From: Actinoplanes sp. DH11
GTDB lineage: Bacteria > Actinomycetota > Actinomycetes > Mycobacteriales > Micromonosporaceae
Length of the DNA stretch: 64,000 bases
Assembly (NCBI RefSeq): GCF_020873875.1
Contig: NZ_JAHWGU010000010.1
Span: forward strand, 246,213 to 310,212
Direction of reading: 5' to 3'
The number at the start of each line of letters is the position of its first letter. The first letter of the stretch is position 1. Shown here piece by piece: positions 42,830-51,506 of this stretch. Under the pieces are notes generated by a model. That model did not search any database. It had not been told where the DNA came from and saw nothing but the letters and a program-made list of their open reading frames with translations. The translations under genes and the position numbers were made by a program.

Positions 42830-43800
42830 CGCCGCCCCTCCGAAGCGCTCCGCTCGACCCCGGCCTGCTCGACCCCGGACGGCTCGACCCCGGACGGCTC
42901 GGCATCGGACGACTCGGCCCCGGACGGCTCGATCTCCAGGCCGGCGAAAAGGTCGTTCTCCCACCGGTAGGGCCCGGAGCCCGGCCCGCGCTCGCCCTTG
43001 ACGAGGGTGTAGTACTCCACGCCCATGAACTCGCCGCCGAAGTCGCCGGCGATGCCGTAGAGCCACGAGTTGTCCGGGATCTGGGTGGCGTGCGCGCGCA
43101 TCGCCGCGGTCTTCTTCGCGTAGTGGTCGGTACCGTCGATGCAGGCGGCGATCTCCGCGTCCGGCGTGCCGAACGGCAGGTCCTCGGCCTTCTCCACCGC
43201 GGCGAACGGGTTGCCCTCGGACTCCCGGAACGCCTCCATGCCCTCGAGCAGCACGCTCAGCGGCATCGCGCTCCAGTAGATCTTCTGCGGCCCGTCCGCA
43301 CCGGCCAGCTCGGCCGCGCGCATCGCCACCCGGTGCGCCTGGATGTGGTCCGGGTGACCGTAGAACCCGTTCTCGTCGTAAGTGATCATCACCTGTGGGC
43401 GTACCTCCCGGATGATCTCGACCAGGTGCCCGGCCGCCTCATCCAGGTCCGCGCCCCAGAAGGCCCGCGGGTGCTCGTTCGTCGCCAGGCCCATCATCCC
43501 GGAGTCGCGGTAGCGGCCCGGGCCGCCGAGCATCCGGTGATCGGTCACGCCGAGCGCGACGCAGGCCCGCTCCCACTCCACCAGCCGGTACCCGCCGAGC
43601 TGGTCGGCGTGCGCGGCGCCGAGCTGGGCCAGCTCCGGCACGTGGATCTCGCCCTCCTCGCCGAGCGTGCACGTCACCAGGGTCACGTGGGCACCCAGCG
43701 CGGCATAGTGCGCCATGGTCGCGCCGGTGCCGATGACCTCGTCGTCGGGGTGCGCGTGGACCAGCAGCAGGCGGCGGGCGGGCAGGGTCTCGTCACTCAC
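42826..43800 (-). CDS. mshB: GlcNAc-Ins deacetylase of mycothiol synthesis, with repeat tail
   Basis: The product has 324 residues. Zinc ligands lie in HAHPDDEVIG (residues 15-24) and GHPDHIQAH. The YDENGFYGHPDH context is typical of MshB (and of the related Mca). MshB removes acetate from GlcNAc-inositol in the second step of mycothiol synthesis. The last 35 residues are a degenerate repeat (EPSGVEPSGVEQAGVE) encoded by 15-bp repeats and absent from relatives I know. The GTG start lies 7 nt after TACAGT. MshB rather than Mca is favoured by the linked membrane gene and the dapC-fdxA neighbourhood. Confidence 0.88.
   Translation of the reverse strand: MSDETLPARRLLLVHAHPDDEVIGTGATMAHYAALGAHVTLVTCTLGEEGEIHVPELAQLGAAHADQLGGYRLVEWERACVALGVTDHRMLGGPGRYRDSGMMGLATNEHPRAFWGADLDEAAGHLVEIIREVRPQVMITYDENGFYGHPDHIQAHRVAMRAAELAGADGPQKIYWSAMPLSVLLEGMEAFRESEGNPFAAVEKAEDLPFGTPDAEIAACIDGTDHYAKKTAAMRAHATQIPDNSWLYGIAGDFGGEFMGVEYYTLVKGERGPGSGPYRWENDLFAGLEIEPSGAESSDAEPSGVEPSGVEQAGVERSASEGRR
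42846..42938. repeat. 15-bp repeats encoding the MshB C-terminal tail
   Basis: Units like GGCTCGACCCCGGAC recur about six times with small changes, in frame with mshB. They appear to have been added at the 3' end of the gene. Confidence 0.7.
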
Positions 43801-43807
43801 GGCCGAT

Positions 43808-43813
43808 ACTGTA
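43808..43813 (-). promoter_or_regulatory. -10 element TACAGT for leaderless mshB
   Basis: TACAGT on the minus strand is 7 nt before GTG 43800; no ribosome site is present. Confidence 0.5.
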
Positions 43814-43880
43814 CTGGCGGCCGGCGGCGAACTCCGCGCACCAGCCCGCGGTTTGCCCCGCGCGAGACCCCCTGATCAGC

Positions 43881-43886
43881 GATGCT
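43881..43886 (+). promoter_or_regulatory. -10-like element GATGCT before the S9-like gene
   Basis: GATGCT ends 6 nt before GTG 43893, the spacing of the other leaderless starts; the first base departs from TANNNT. Confidence 0.35.
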
Positions 43887-43892
43887 GGGACC

Positions 43893-45722
43893 GTGGAGTA
43901 CCCGGGACTCGCCGAGCGCACCGGCGCATTCGGTCACGGCGCGCCGCATCGCGTCACCGTCGGCGGCGACGCCGCCCGCATAGTCTTCCTGCGCTCGGCC
44001 GGTCCGGACGACCCGGACGCCGCGCTCTGGGTGTTCGACCGGGACAGCCGCACCGAGCGCCGGGTGGCGCCCGGCCCGATCGGCTCGTACGCGATCGACC
44101 GCGACGCCCGGGTGGCCGCCTTCGCCCGCGACGGCGAGCTGTTCCGCGCCGACCTGATCGCCGGGACCGTCACCGCGATACCGACCGCCGAGGCGGCGTA
44201 CGACCCGCGGCCGGCGCCGTCCGGCCGGGACATCGGCTACGTCACCGACCCGGGCGGTTCGGCCTCGCTGCGGGTGGTCGGCCCGGACGGCGACCGCCTG
44301 CTCGCCGGTGAGCCGGGCAACGCCTGGCGGGAGCACGGCGGCGCCATCGCGTGGGGCATGCCCGGTGCCGGCGCCGCCGCGTTCGGCCGTACTCGCGGCT
44401 GGTGGTGGTCGCCGGAGAGCGGCCAGATCCTCGCGGTCCGTACCGCCAAGGCGACCAGCCTGCACCTGCTCGACCTGGACGGCGGCTGGGTGGACGCGCA
44501 CTGGGACCGGGAGACCTATCCCTACCTGGCCCAGGTGCGGTGGGAGACCGGCGGGCCGCTGATCACGGTGCTGCGCCGGTTGCAGCAGCACGGCCTGGTC
44601 CTCTCAGTCGACCCGCGGACCGGCGAGACCCAGGTGCACGCCGAACTCGCCGACGCCCGCTGGGTGGAACCGGTGCCGGGCACGCCGCGCCACCTGCCGG
44701 ACGGGCGGGTGCTGGTCGGCGGCGAGCTGGCCCACGACGGGTTCGACGCCCGCTGCCTCTTCGCCGACGGGAGCCTGCTCACGCCGCCCGGCCTCTACGT
44801 GCGCCGGGTCGCCGGCACGCTGCCCCGCGACGGCGGCCCGGCCGGCTCACCCGACCTGGTGGTGGAGGGCAACCTCGGCGACCCGGCTGTGCGTGAGGTG
44901 TTCCGGGTGCGCACCGCGGTCGGCGGCGGCGGGCCGGAGGTGACCCGGATCGGCGGGCTGACCGGGCAGGACGGCGTCGTGGTCGGCGGGGATCTGCTGG
45001 TCGCCGGCGGGCAGGTGTGGTGCGGGGAGGAACGCGTGGCGACGCTGCGGTCGCTGGCGGCCCGGCTGCCGTACCGGCCGGAGCCGGTTCTCCAGCGCGT
45101 CACCGACCGGCGGTTGCCGGCGGCCGTGCTCTACCCCACCGGGCACATCGCCGGCTCCCGGTTGCCGGTCCTGGTCGACCTGGGCGCGGGGCCGGGACAC
45201 CAGCGGGTGCGTGCGGACGCCGTGGCGTGGCAGGAGCGGCAGTGGTGGGCGGACGCCGGCTTCGCCGTCGTGAGCATCGACCCCAGGGGTACGCCCGGAA
45301 TCGCGCCGAGTTTCGAGAAAGCGGTGCACCGGCGGCTCGCCGACGTGCTGCCGGCCGACCTGGCGGACGCGTTGCACAGTCTGCTCGGCAAGCACCCAGA
45401 CCTGGACCTGGGCCGGGTGGCGCTGCGCGGGCACGGCCTCGGCGGCTGGCTGGCGGCGACGGCCGTGCTGCGCCGGCCGGAGGTCTTCCACCGCGCGGTC
45501 GCCCGCGACCCGGTCCTCGACTGGACCGACCTGCCGGCCCCGATCGCGGAGCGCTACCTGGGCGACCGGACCGACGCGGCGGACGTGTACGCGCACCACA
45601 GCCTGCGCGACGCCGGGTCGTCACCGGCGGTCCTGCTGATCGGCGCGGAGCTGCCGGGACTGCCGTCGCGGCCGGCCGCCGGGCCCGCCGACGAGCTCGC
45701 CTTCCTCCGGGCGGGCGCCTGA
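43893..45722 (+). CDS. S9 (prolyl oligopeptidase/DPP4) family protein lacking the catalytic serine
   Basis: The product has 609 residues: an N-terminal beta-propeller-like half (repeats around ALWVFDRDSR and WWWSPESGQILAV) and a C-terminal alpha/beta-hydrolase part (RLPVLVDLGAGPGHQ, FAVVSIDPRGTPGI). In active S9 enzymes the nucleophile elbow reads GxSxGG; here it is GHGLGG. The end is short: after LLIGAELPGL no HGxxD or final catalytic His is seen. The protein is therefore probably not a peptidase and may be a binding or scaffold form. No signal peptide is present. It may share a transcript with the TldD/TldE genes 17 bp downstream, although those have their own promoter-like hexamer. Confidence 0.85.
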   Translation: MEYPGLAERTGAFGHGAPHRVTVGGDAARIVFLRSAGPDDPDAALWVFDRDSRTERRVAPGPIGSYAIDRDARVAAFARDGELFRADLIAGTVTAIPTAEAAYDPRPAPSGRDIGYVTDPGGSASLRVVGPDGDRLLAGEPGNAWREHGGAIAWGMPGAGAAAFGRTRGWWWSPESGQILAVRTAKATSLHLLDLDGGWVDAHWDRETYPYLAQVRWETGGPLITVLRRLQQHGLVLSVDPRTGETQVHAELADARWVEPVPGTPRHLPDGRVLVGGELAHDGFDARCLFADGSLLTPPGLYVRRVAGTLPRDGGPAGSPDLVVEGNLGDPAVREVFRVRTAVGGGGPEVTRIGGLTGQDGVVVGGDLLVAGGQVWCGEERVATLRSLAARLPYRPEPVLQRVTDRRLPAAVLYPTGHIAGSRLPVLVDLGAGPGHQRVRADAVAWQERQWWADAGFAVVSIDPRGTPGIAPSFEKAVHRRLADVLPADLADALHSLLGKHPDLDLGRVALRGHGLGGWLAATAVLRRPEVFHRAVARDPVLDWTDLPAPIAERYLGDRTDAADVYAHHSLRDAGSSPAVLLIGAELPGLPSRPAAGPADELAFLRAGA

Positions 45723-45727
45723 GCGCA

Positions 45728-45733
45728 TAGGGT
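45728..45733 (+). promoter_or_regulatory. -10 element TAGGGT for leaderless tldD
   Basis: TAGGGT ends 6 nt before ATG 45740, in the 17-bp gap after the S9-like gene. Confidence 0.5.
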
Positions 45734-45739
45734 CGGTTC

Positions 45740-47176
45740 ATGACCCACTTCGATGAAGCCGGCGCGGCGGTGCAGGCCGCGCTCGATGCGGGAGCCCGCT
45801 ATGCGGACGCCCGCGTCATGGTGCGGCGCACCGAGGCGATGTCCGCCCGTGACGGCGACGTCGAGGACCTGGGCTTCGACGAGAGCGCGGGCCTCGGTGT
45901 CCGGGCGCTCGTCGGTTCCGGCTGGGGCTTCTACGCCGTACCCGAGCTCTCCGGTCCGGCCGCCCGGTTGGCCGGCCGGCGCGCCGCCCGGATCGCCGCC
46001 GCCAGCGCCTCCGTCGCCGGGTCCCCGGTCGGCCTGGTCCCGGCCGGAGCCGTCGAGGCGAGCTGGGCCAACGAGTGCGTGCGGGACCCGCTCGGTGTGC
46101 CGCTGGCCGAGAAGGGCGACCTGCTGGTCCGGGCGACCGCCGCGGCCAAGGAGGCCGGCGCCGACCTGGCCGAGGCGAACTACTCCGTCTGGGACACCCG
46201 CAAATGGTTCGTCTCCAGCGAGGGGCACCGGATCGACCAGCACATCCGGGAGTGCGGCGCCGGTGTGAGCGCCAGCGCGTTCGGCGACGGTGAGATCCAG
46301 CGGCGGTCCTGGCCGTCCTGGCGGGGCCAGTTCGGCACCCGCGGCTGGGAGCTGGTCGAGGAGTTGGACCTGGTCGGCAACGCGCCGCGGATGGCGCAGG
46401 AGGCGCGGGCGCTGCTCACCGCACCGCTCTGCCCGACCGGCGAGACCACGCTGGTGCTCGGTGGCGAGCAACTCGCCCTGCAGATCCACGAGTCGGTCGG
46501 GCACGCCATCGAGCTCGACCGGATCCTCGGCTGGGAGGCGGCGTTCGCGGGCACCAGCTGGCTCGACCTGAGCCGGCTCGGCTCGCTGCGCTACGGCTCC
46601 GAGCTGATGAACATCACCGTCGACCCGTCGTTCCCGGGTGCCCTCGGCAGCTTCGGCTTCGACGACGAGGGCACCCCGGCGGCGAAGCGGCACGCGGTGC
46701 GCGACGGCATCTGGGTGGGTGTGCTGGCGGGGCGCGACTCGGCCGCGGTCGCCGGGCTCGACTACGCCGGCAGCGTCCGCTCCGACGGCTGGTCCCGGCT
46801 GCCGATGGTCCGGATGACGAACGTCGGCCTGGAACCCGGCCCGCACACCCTGGACGAGATCGTCGCGGAGACCGCCGACGGCGTGTTCATGGACGTCAAC
46901 CGGTCCTGGTCGATCGACGACCGGCGGCTGAACTTCCAGTTCGGCTGCGAGATCGGCTACGAGATCAAGAACGGGAGACTGGGCCGGATGGTGCGCAACC
47001 CGACCTACACCGGGATCGGTCCCCGGTTCTGGCAGTCGATGGACATGCTCTCCTCCGAGACCGTCGCCTGGGGCACGCCGAACTGCGGGAAGGGTCAGCC
47101 CGGCCAGATCGGGCACACCGGGCATCCGGCGGCTCCGGCACGCTTCACCGGCGTACGGGTGGGTGTCCGCGGATGA
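45740..47176 (+). CDS. tldD: TldD family metallopeptidase subunit
   Basis: The product has 478 residues with the TldD zinc motif HESVGH (in LALQIHESVGHAIELD). SFGFDDEGTPA and the C-terminal barrel region FQFGCEIGYEI are present. TldD and TldE form a heterodimer that degrades unfolded peptides and in several systems trims modified-peptide natural products. The partner gene overlaps by 4 nt. No peptide-modification gene is nearby, so a housekeeping role is likelier here. Confidence 0.93.
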   Translation: MTHFDEAGAAVQAALDAGARYADARVMVRRTEAMSARDGDVEDLGFDESAGLGVRALVGSGWGFYAVPELSGPAARLAGRRAARIAAASASVAGSPVGLVPAGAVEASWANECVRDPLGVPLAEKGDLLVRATAAAKEAGADLAEANYSVWDTRKWFVSSEGHRIDQHIRECGAGVSASAFGDGEIQRRSWPSWRGQFGTRGWELVEELDLVGNAPRMAQEARALLTAPLCPTGETTLVLGGEQLALQIHESVGHAIELDRILGWEAAFAGTSWLDLSRLGSLRYGSELMNITVDPSFPGALGSFGFDDEGTPAAKRHAVRDGIWVGVLAGRDSAAVAGLDYAGSVRSDGWSRLPMVRMTNVGLEPGPHTLDEIVAETADGVFMDVNRSWSIDDRRLNFQFGCEIGYEIKNGRLGRMVRNPTYTGIGPRFWQSMDMLSSETVAWGTPNCGKGQPGQIGHTGHPAAPARFTGVRVGVRG

Positions 47177-48606
47177 GCGCCGAGTCGCACGTGGCGGCGC
47201 AGGTCGTCGACCTGGTCCGGGAGCTGGCGGGCCGGTCGGCGGAGGTCGAGGTGCTGGTCCGGCACGACGCCGAGGCGCTGACCCGGTTCGCCAACTCGGC
47301 GATCCACCAGAACGTGGCGGACGCGACCACCGGGGTGCGGCTGCGGTTGCACGTCGACGGGCGTACCACCGGGGGCTCCACCACCGTGACCGGCCCGGAC
47401 GGCCTGCGGGCGCTCGTCGAGCGGACCCTTGCCGCGGCCCGGGTGAGCCCCGCCGACCCGGCCTGGCCGGGACTTACCCCACCGGCGGCGCTGCACCTCT
47501 CGGCCGGTCACCACGGCTCCGGCGAGACCTCCGGCCTGGAGTTCGGCTTCGACGAGGCGACCGCCCGCGCCGACCCCGCGGAGCGGGCCGCCCGGGTCCG
47601 CGACTTCGTGGACGCGGCCGGCGGGCTGGAGACGGCCGGGTACTGCCGGACCGTCTACACCTCGGCCGCGTTCGCCAACAGCGCCGGGCAGTCCGCCGAG
47701 GGCCGCACCGTGGAGGCCGCGATGGACGGCATCGCCCGGTCCGGCGGCGCCGACGGGGTGGCCCGCCTGGCCTCGTCCCGGCTGTCCGGCATCGACGGCG
47801 CGGTGCTCGGCGCCCGGGCCGCGGCGAAGGCCCGGGCCGCCCGTGCGCCGGTCGAGCTGCCGGCCGGGCACTACGAGGTGGTGCTGGAACCGGACGCGGT
47901 GAAGGATCTGCTGGAGAACCTGGCCACGTTCGGGTTCAACGGCAAGGCGTTCGCGCAGCGGCAGAGCTTCGCCGAACTGGGCCGGCAGCAGTTCGACCCG
48001 TCCGTGACCATCGTGGACGAGCCGCTCGGCAGCCGCGGCGAACCGGCGCCCGGCCTGCCCTTCGACGACGAGGGCACGCCGTGCCGCTCGCTGGTCCTGG
48101 TCCGGGACGGTGTGACGACCGCGGTGACCCACGACCGCACCTCGGCCGCGCAGGCCGGCACCGGGTCGACCGGGCACGCGTCGCCGGCCTCCCGTTCGTG
48201 GGGTCCGACCGCGGGCCATCTGCGCCTGGAGGCCGCCGATGCGACGCCGGCCGGTGGTGCGGCGCCGGCCGGCCCGATCGCCGAGTCGGCCCGGCCGCTC
48301 GTCGGCCGGGTCACCCGCGGCCTGCTGATCACCGATTTCTGGTACACCCGGGTGCTCGACGCGAAGAGCCTCGTGGTCACCGGGCTGACCCGCAACGGCG
48401 TCTGGCTGATCGAGGGCGGCGAGATCGTCGCGGCGGTGGGCAATCTCCGCTTCACCCAGTCCTACCCGCAGGCGCTCGGCCCGGGCCGGGTGCTGGGCAT
48501 CGGCCGCGAGTCGGTGCTGCTGCCGGAGTCCTGGGGCCGCGCCCGGTACGCCGCGCCCGCCCTGCACCTGGCCGGCTGGCACGTGACCGGGAACGCCTCC
48601 GGCTGA
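47173..48606 (+). CDS. tldE: TldE/PmbA family partner of TldD
   Basis: The product has 477 residues. It has the family fold (LPFDDEGTPCRSL; RGLLITDFWYTRVLDAKSLV; GEIVAAVGNLRF) but lacks the HExxxH motif. It therefore is the non-catalytic partner that shapes the chamber of the TldD/E protease. ATG 47173 overlaps the tldD stop (ATGA). Confidence 0.92.
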   Translation: MSAESHVAAQVVDLVRELAGRSAEVEVLVRHDAEALTRFANSAIHQNVADATTGVRLRLHVDGRTTGGSTTVTGPDGLRALVERTLAAARVSPADPAWPGLTPPAALHLSAGHHGSGETSGLEFGFDEATARADPAERAARVRDFVDAAGGLETAGYCRTVYTSAAFANSAGQSAEGRTVEAAMDGIARSGGADGVARLASSRLSGIDGAVLGARAAAKARAARAPVELPAGHYEVVLEPDAVKDLLENLATFGFNGKAFAQRQSFAELGRQQFDPSVTIVDEPLGSRGEPAPGLPFDDEGTPCRSLVLVRDGVTTAVTHDRTSAAQAGTGSTGHASPASRSWGPTAGHLRLEAADATPAGGAAPAGPIAESARPLVGRVTRGLLITDFWYTRVLDAKSLVVTGLTRNGVWLIEGGEIVAAVGNLRFTQSYPQALGPGRVLGIGRESVLLPESWGRARYAAPALHLAGWHVTGNASG

Positions 48607-48660
48607 TCGCTTATCCCATCAGTGATCATCTAAGTGATCCGGGATGGACTGGTTGTGGTC

Positions 48661-48707
48661 CACTTCGCATCCCCGCCCAGCGAAGTGTCGGACCTTCGGC
48701 GTAACGT
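48661..48707 (+). promoter_or_regulatory. sdh promoter with inverted repeat
   Basis: CACTTCGC (48661-48668) pairs perfectly with GCGAAGTG (48680-48687). TAACGT (48702-48707) is a plausible -10, so the repeat covers the -35 zone and may bind a regulator. Upstream, GTGATC occurs twice (48622-48639 area). The operon start lies about 100 nt downstream, so the mRNA has a leader and uses AGGAG (48796-48800). Confidence 0.45.
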
Positions 48708-48805
48708 GTGCCCCACATCACTGTCGCCTCGCGACGGCTGAGGTGGGGCACCGCTGTGTCCGATCCCGGCCGTCCGCGATCTGAATGGCACCTTCAGGAG
48801 ATGGA

Positions 48806-49600
48806 ATGACGACGACGGCAACGCAGCCGGGCGGCGGCGGGCGGGCCCGCGCGGCGATCACGGCGCGCACGCTGCGCACCGACCGATGGTGGCTCGCCCC
48901 CCTGATCACTTTCGTCGGCCTCAGCGCCTGGGTCACCTACGCGACGGTCCGCGTCTTCATGCACAAGTGGTTCTTCGTGGAGGAGTTCCACTACCTCACA
49001 CCGTTCTATTCGCCCTGCCTCACGGACAGGTGCGGCCCGGCGGCCGAGTTCGGCACCCCGCTGCCCGATTTCTGGCTGGTGCCGGAGGCGGCGCTGTCCC
49101 TGCCGTTCCTGCTGCTCTTCCGGCTGACCTGCTACTACTACCGGAAGGCCTACTACCGGTCGTTCTGGCTGTCACCGCCGGCCTGCGCCGTGCCGGACGG
49201 GCACAAGAACTACTCGGGCGAGACCCGGTTCCCGCTGATCTTCCAGAACGCCCATCGGTACGCGTTCTACGCCGCCGTGCTGATCTCACTGCTCAACACG
49301 TGGGACGCGGTGGTGGCGCAGACGACAGGTCTCGGACTCGGCAACGTGATCCTCTGGGTCAACGTGATCATGCTCTGGGCGTACACATTGTCCTGTCATT
49401 CCTGCCGGCACATCGCCGGCGGCCGCCTCAAGCACTTCTCCAAGCATCCCGTGCGTTACCAGGTGTGGACGTTCGTCTCGAAGCTCAACACCCGGCACAT
49501 GCAGCTGGCCTGGATCACGCTCGCCACCCTCGCGCTGACCGACTTCTACATCATGGGTCTCGCCGCCGGGTGGTACTCCGACCTGCGCATCATCAACTGA
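48806..49600 (+). CDS. sdhC: Succinate dehydrogenase membrane anchor subunit
   Basis: The product has 264 residues from ATG 48806, with AGGAG 5 nt upstream. About five hydrophobic segments (WLAPLITFVGLSAWVTYATV; ALSLPFLLLFRLTCYYY; YAFYAAVLISLLNTWDAVV; VILWVNVIMLWAYTL; LAWITLATLALTDFYIMGL) carry several His residues. Length and context match the single large anchor of the mycobacterial Sdh1 type (Rv0249c). Cys-rich loops (SPCLTDRCG and SCHSCRH) are notable. It binds the SdhAB part at the membrane and passes electrons to quinone. Confidence 0.88.
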   Translation: MTTTATQPGGGGRARAAITARTLRTDRWWLAPLITFVGLSAWVTYATVRVFMHKWFFVEEFHYLTPFYSPCLTDRCGPAAEFGTPLPDFWLVPEAALSLPFLLLFRLTCYYYRKAYYRSFWLSPPACAVPDGHKNYSGETRFPLIFQNAHRYAFYAAVLISLLNTWDAVVAQTTGLGLGNVILWVNVIMLWAYTLSCHSCRHIAGGRLKHFSKHPVRYQVWTFVSKLNTRHMQLAWITLATLALTDFYIMGLAAGWYSDLRIIN

Positions 49601-49610
49601 GGGGCCCGCG

Positions 49611-51506
49611 ATGACCACCGCGATCGAACGACACCTGTACGACGTCGTCGTGATCGGCGCCGGCGGCGCCGGCCTGCGTGCGGCGATCGAGGCACGGCTG
49701 GCCGGCAAACGCACCGCGATCATCTCCAAGTCGCTGTTCGGCAAGGCACACACGGTGATGGCCGAGGGCGGGGCCGCCGCCGCGATGGGCAACGCCAACT
49801 CGCGCGACAACTGGATGGTCCACTTCCGGGACACCATGCGCGGCGGCAAGTTCCTCAACAACTTCCGGATGGCGGAGCTGCACGCCAAGGAGGCGCCGGA
49901 GCGGATCTGGGAGCTGGAGACGTACGGCGCCCTCTTCGACCGGACCAAGGACGGCAAGATCTCGCAGCGCAACTTCGGCGGCCACGAGTACCCGCGGCTG
50001 GCGCACGTCGGCGACCGGACCGGCCTGGAACTGATCCGCACCCTCCAGCAGAAGATCGTCTCGCTGCAGCAGGAGGACTACGCCGAGACCGGCAGCTACG
50101 ACGCGCGGATCCGGGTCTTCCAGGAGACCACCGTCACCGAGCTGCTGCTCGACGGCGACCGGGTGGCTGGCGCGTTCGGCTACTACCGCGAGTCCGGCGA
50201 GTTCGTGCTCTTCGAAGCGCCCGCGGTGGTGCTGGCGACCGGTGGGGTGGGCCGCAGCTACAAGGTCACCTCCAACTCCTGGGAGTACACCGGCGACGGC
50301 CACGCCCTCGCCCTGCGCGCCGGCGGCACCCTGATCAACATGGAGTTCCTCCAGTTCCACCCGACCGGCATGGTCTGGCCGCCGAGTGTCAAAGGCATCC
50401 TGGTCACCGAGTCGGTCCGCGGCGACGGCGGCGTGCTGCGCAACTCCGACGGCAAGCGCTTCATGTTCGACTACGTCCCCGACGTCTTCCGCAAGCAGTA
50501 CGCGGAGACCGAGGACGAGGCCGACCGGTGGTACGAGGACCCCGACAACAACCGCCGCCCGCCCGAACTGCTGCCCCGTGACGAGGTGGCCCGGGCCATC
50601 AACAGCGAGGTCAAGGCGGGCCGGGGCAGTCCGGCCGGTGGCGTCCTGCTGGACATCGCCAGCCGCCTACCGGCCGAGCAGATCGTCCGGCGGCTCCCGT
50701 CGATGTACCACCAGTTCAAGGAGCTGGCCGACGTCGACATCACCAAGGAGCCGATGGAGGTCGGTCCCACCTGCCACTACGTGATGGGCGGCGTCGAGGT
50801 CGACCCCGACTCGGGTGCGGCTGCCGGCCACGTCCAGGGCCTGTTCGCGGCCGGTGAGGTCTCCGGCGGGATGCACGGTTCCAACCGGCTCGGCGGCAAC
50901 TCCCTCTCCGACCTGCTTGTCTTCGGCAAACGGGCCGGCGAGCACGCCTCGGCCTACGTCGACGCGCTGGACAAACGGCCCAAGCCGGCGAAAGTGGACG
51001 TGGCGGCCGCCGTCGAGGTGGCCCTCGCCCCTCTGGCGCGGACTGCGGGCGAGAACCCGTACACCTTGCAGCAAGATCTTCAAGCGGTGATGGGCGACCT
51101 CGTCGGCATCATCCGCCGCGCGGGCGAACTGACCGACGCGCTGAAACGGTTGCACGAGCTGCGGCTGCGCGTGGCCAACGTGGCAGCCGAGGGCGGCCGC
51201 CGCTACAACCCGGGCTGGCACCTCGCCCTCGACCTGCGCAACATGCTCGTCGTCTCGGAGTGCACGGCCAAGGCGGCCCTCGAACGCGAGGAGTCCCGTG
51301 GCGGGCACACCCGCGAGGACTTCCCGAAGATGGACCCGCTGTGGCGCCGGATCAACCTGATCTGCTCGATCGACGAGACCGGCGAAGTGCACCTGGAACG
51401 CAAACCGGTCCCCCGGATGCGCAGCGAGCTGCTCGACCTCTTCGACCGCTCCGAGCTCTCGAAATACCTGACCGACGAGGAACTGGCCGAGTTGGAGGCA
51501 GAATGA
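49611..51506 (+). CDS. sdhA: Succinate dehydrogenase/fumarate reductase flavoprotein subunit
   Basis: The product has 631 residues. The FAD-binding start is VVIGAGGAGLRAAIEA, the flavin-linkage region KAHTVMAEGGAAAAM, and the active-site segment EFLQFHPTGMVWP. NRLGGNSLSDLLVFG closes the capping domain. It oxidises succinate to fumarate in the citric acid cycle. It follows sdhC by 10 bp and overlaps sdhB by 4 nt. Confidence 0.96.
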   Translation: MTTAIERHLYDVVVIGAGGAGLRAAIEARLAGKRTAIISKSLFGKAHTVMAEGGAAAAMGNANSRDNWMVHFRDTMRGGKFLNNFRMAELHAKEAPERIWELETYGALFDRTKDGKISQRNFGGHEYPRLAHVGDRTGLELIRTLQQKIVSLQQEDYAETGSYDARIRVFQETTVTELLLDGDRVAGAFGYYRESGEFVLFEAPAVVLATGGVGRSYKVTSNSWEYTGDGHALALRAGGTLINMEFLQFHPTGMVWPPSVKGILVTESVRGDGGVLRNSDGKRFMFDYVPDVFRKQYAETEDEADRWYEDPDNNRRPPELLPRDEVARAINSEVKAGRGSPAGGVLLDIASRLPAEQIVRRLPSMYHQFKELADVDITKEPMEVGPTCHYVMGGVEVDPDSGAAAGHVQGLFAAGEVSGGMHGSNRLGGNSLSDLLVFGKRAGEHASAYVDALDKRPKPAKVDVAAAVEVALAPLARTAGENPYTLQQDLQAVMGDLVGIIRRAGELTDALKRLHELRLRVANVAAEGGRRYNPGWHLALDLRNMLVVSECTAKAALEREESRGGHTREDFPKMDPLWRRINLICSIDETGEVHLERKPVPRMRSELLDLFDRSELSKYLTDEELAELEAE

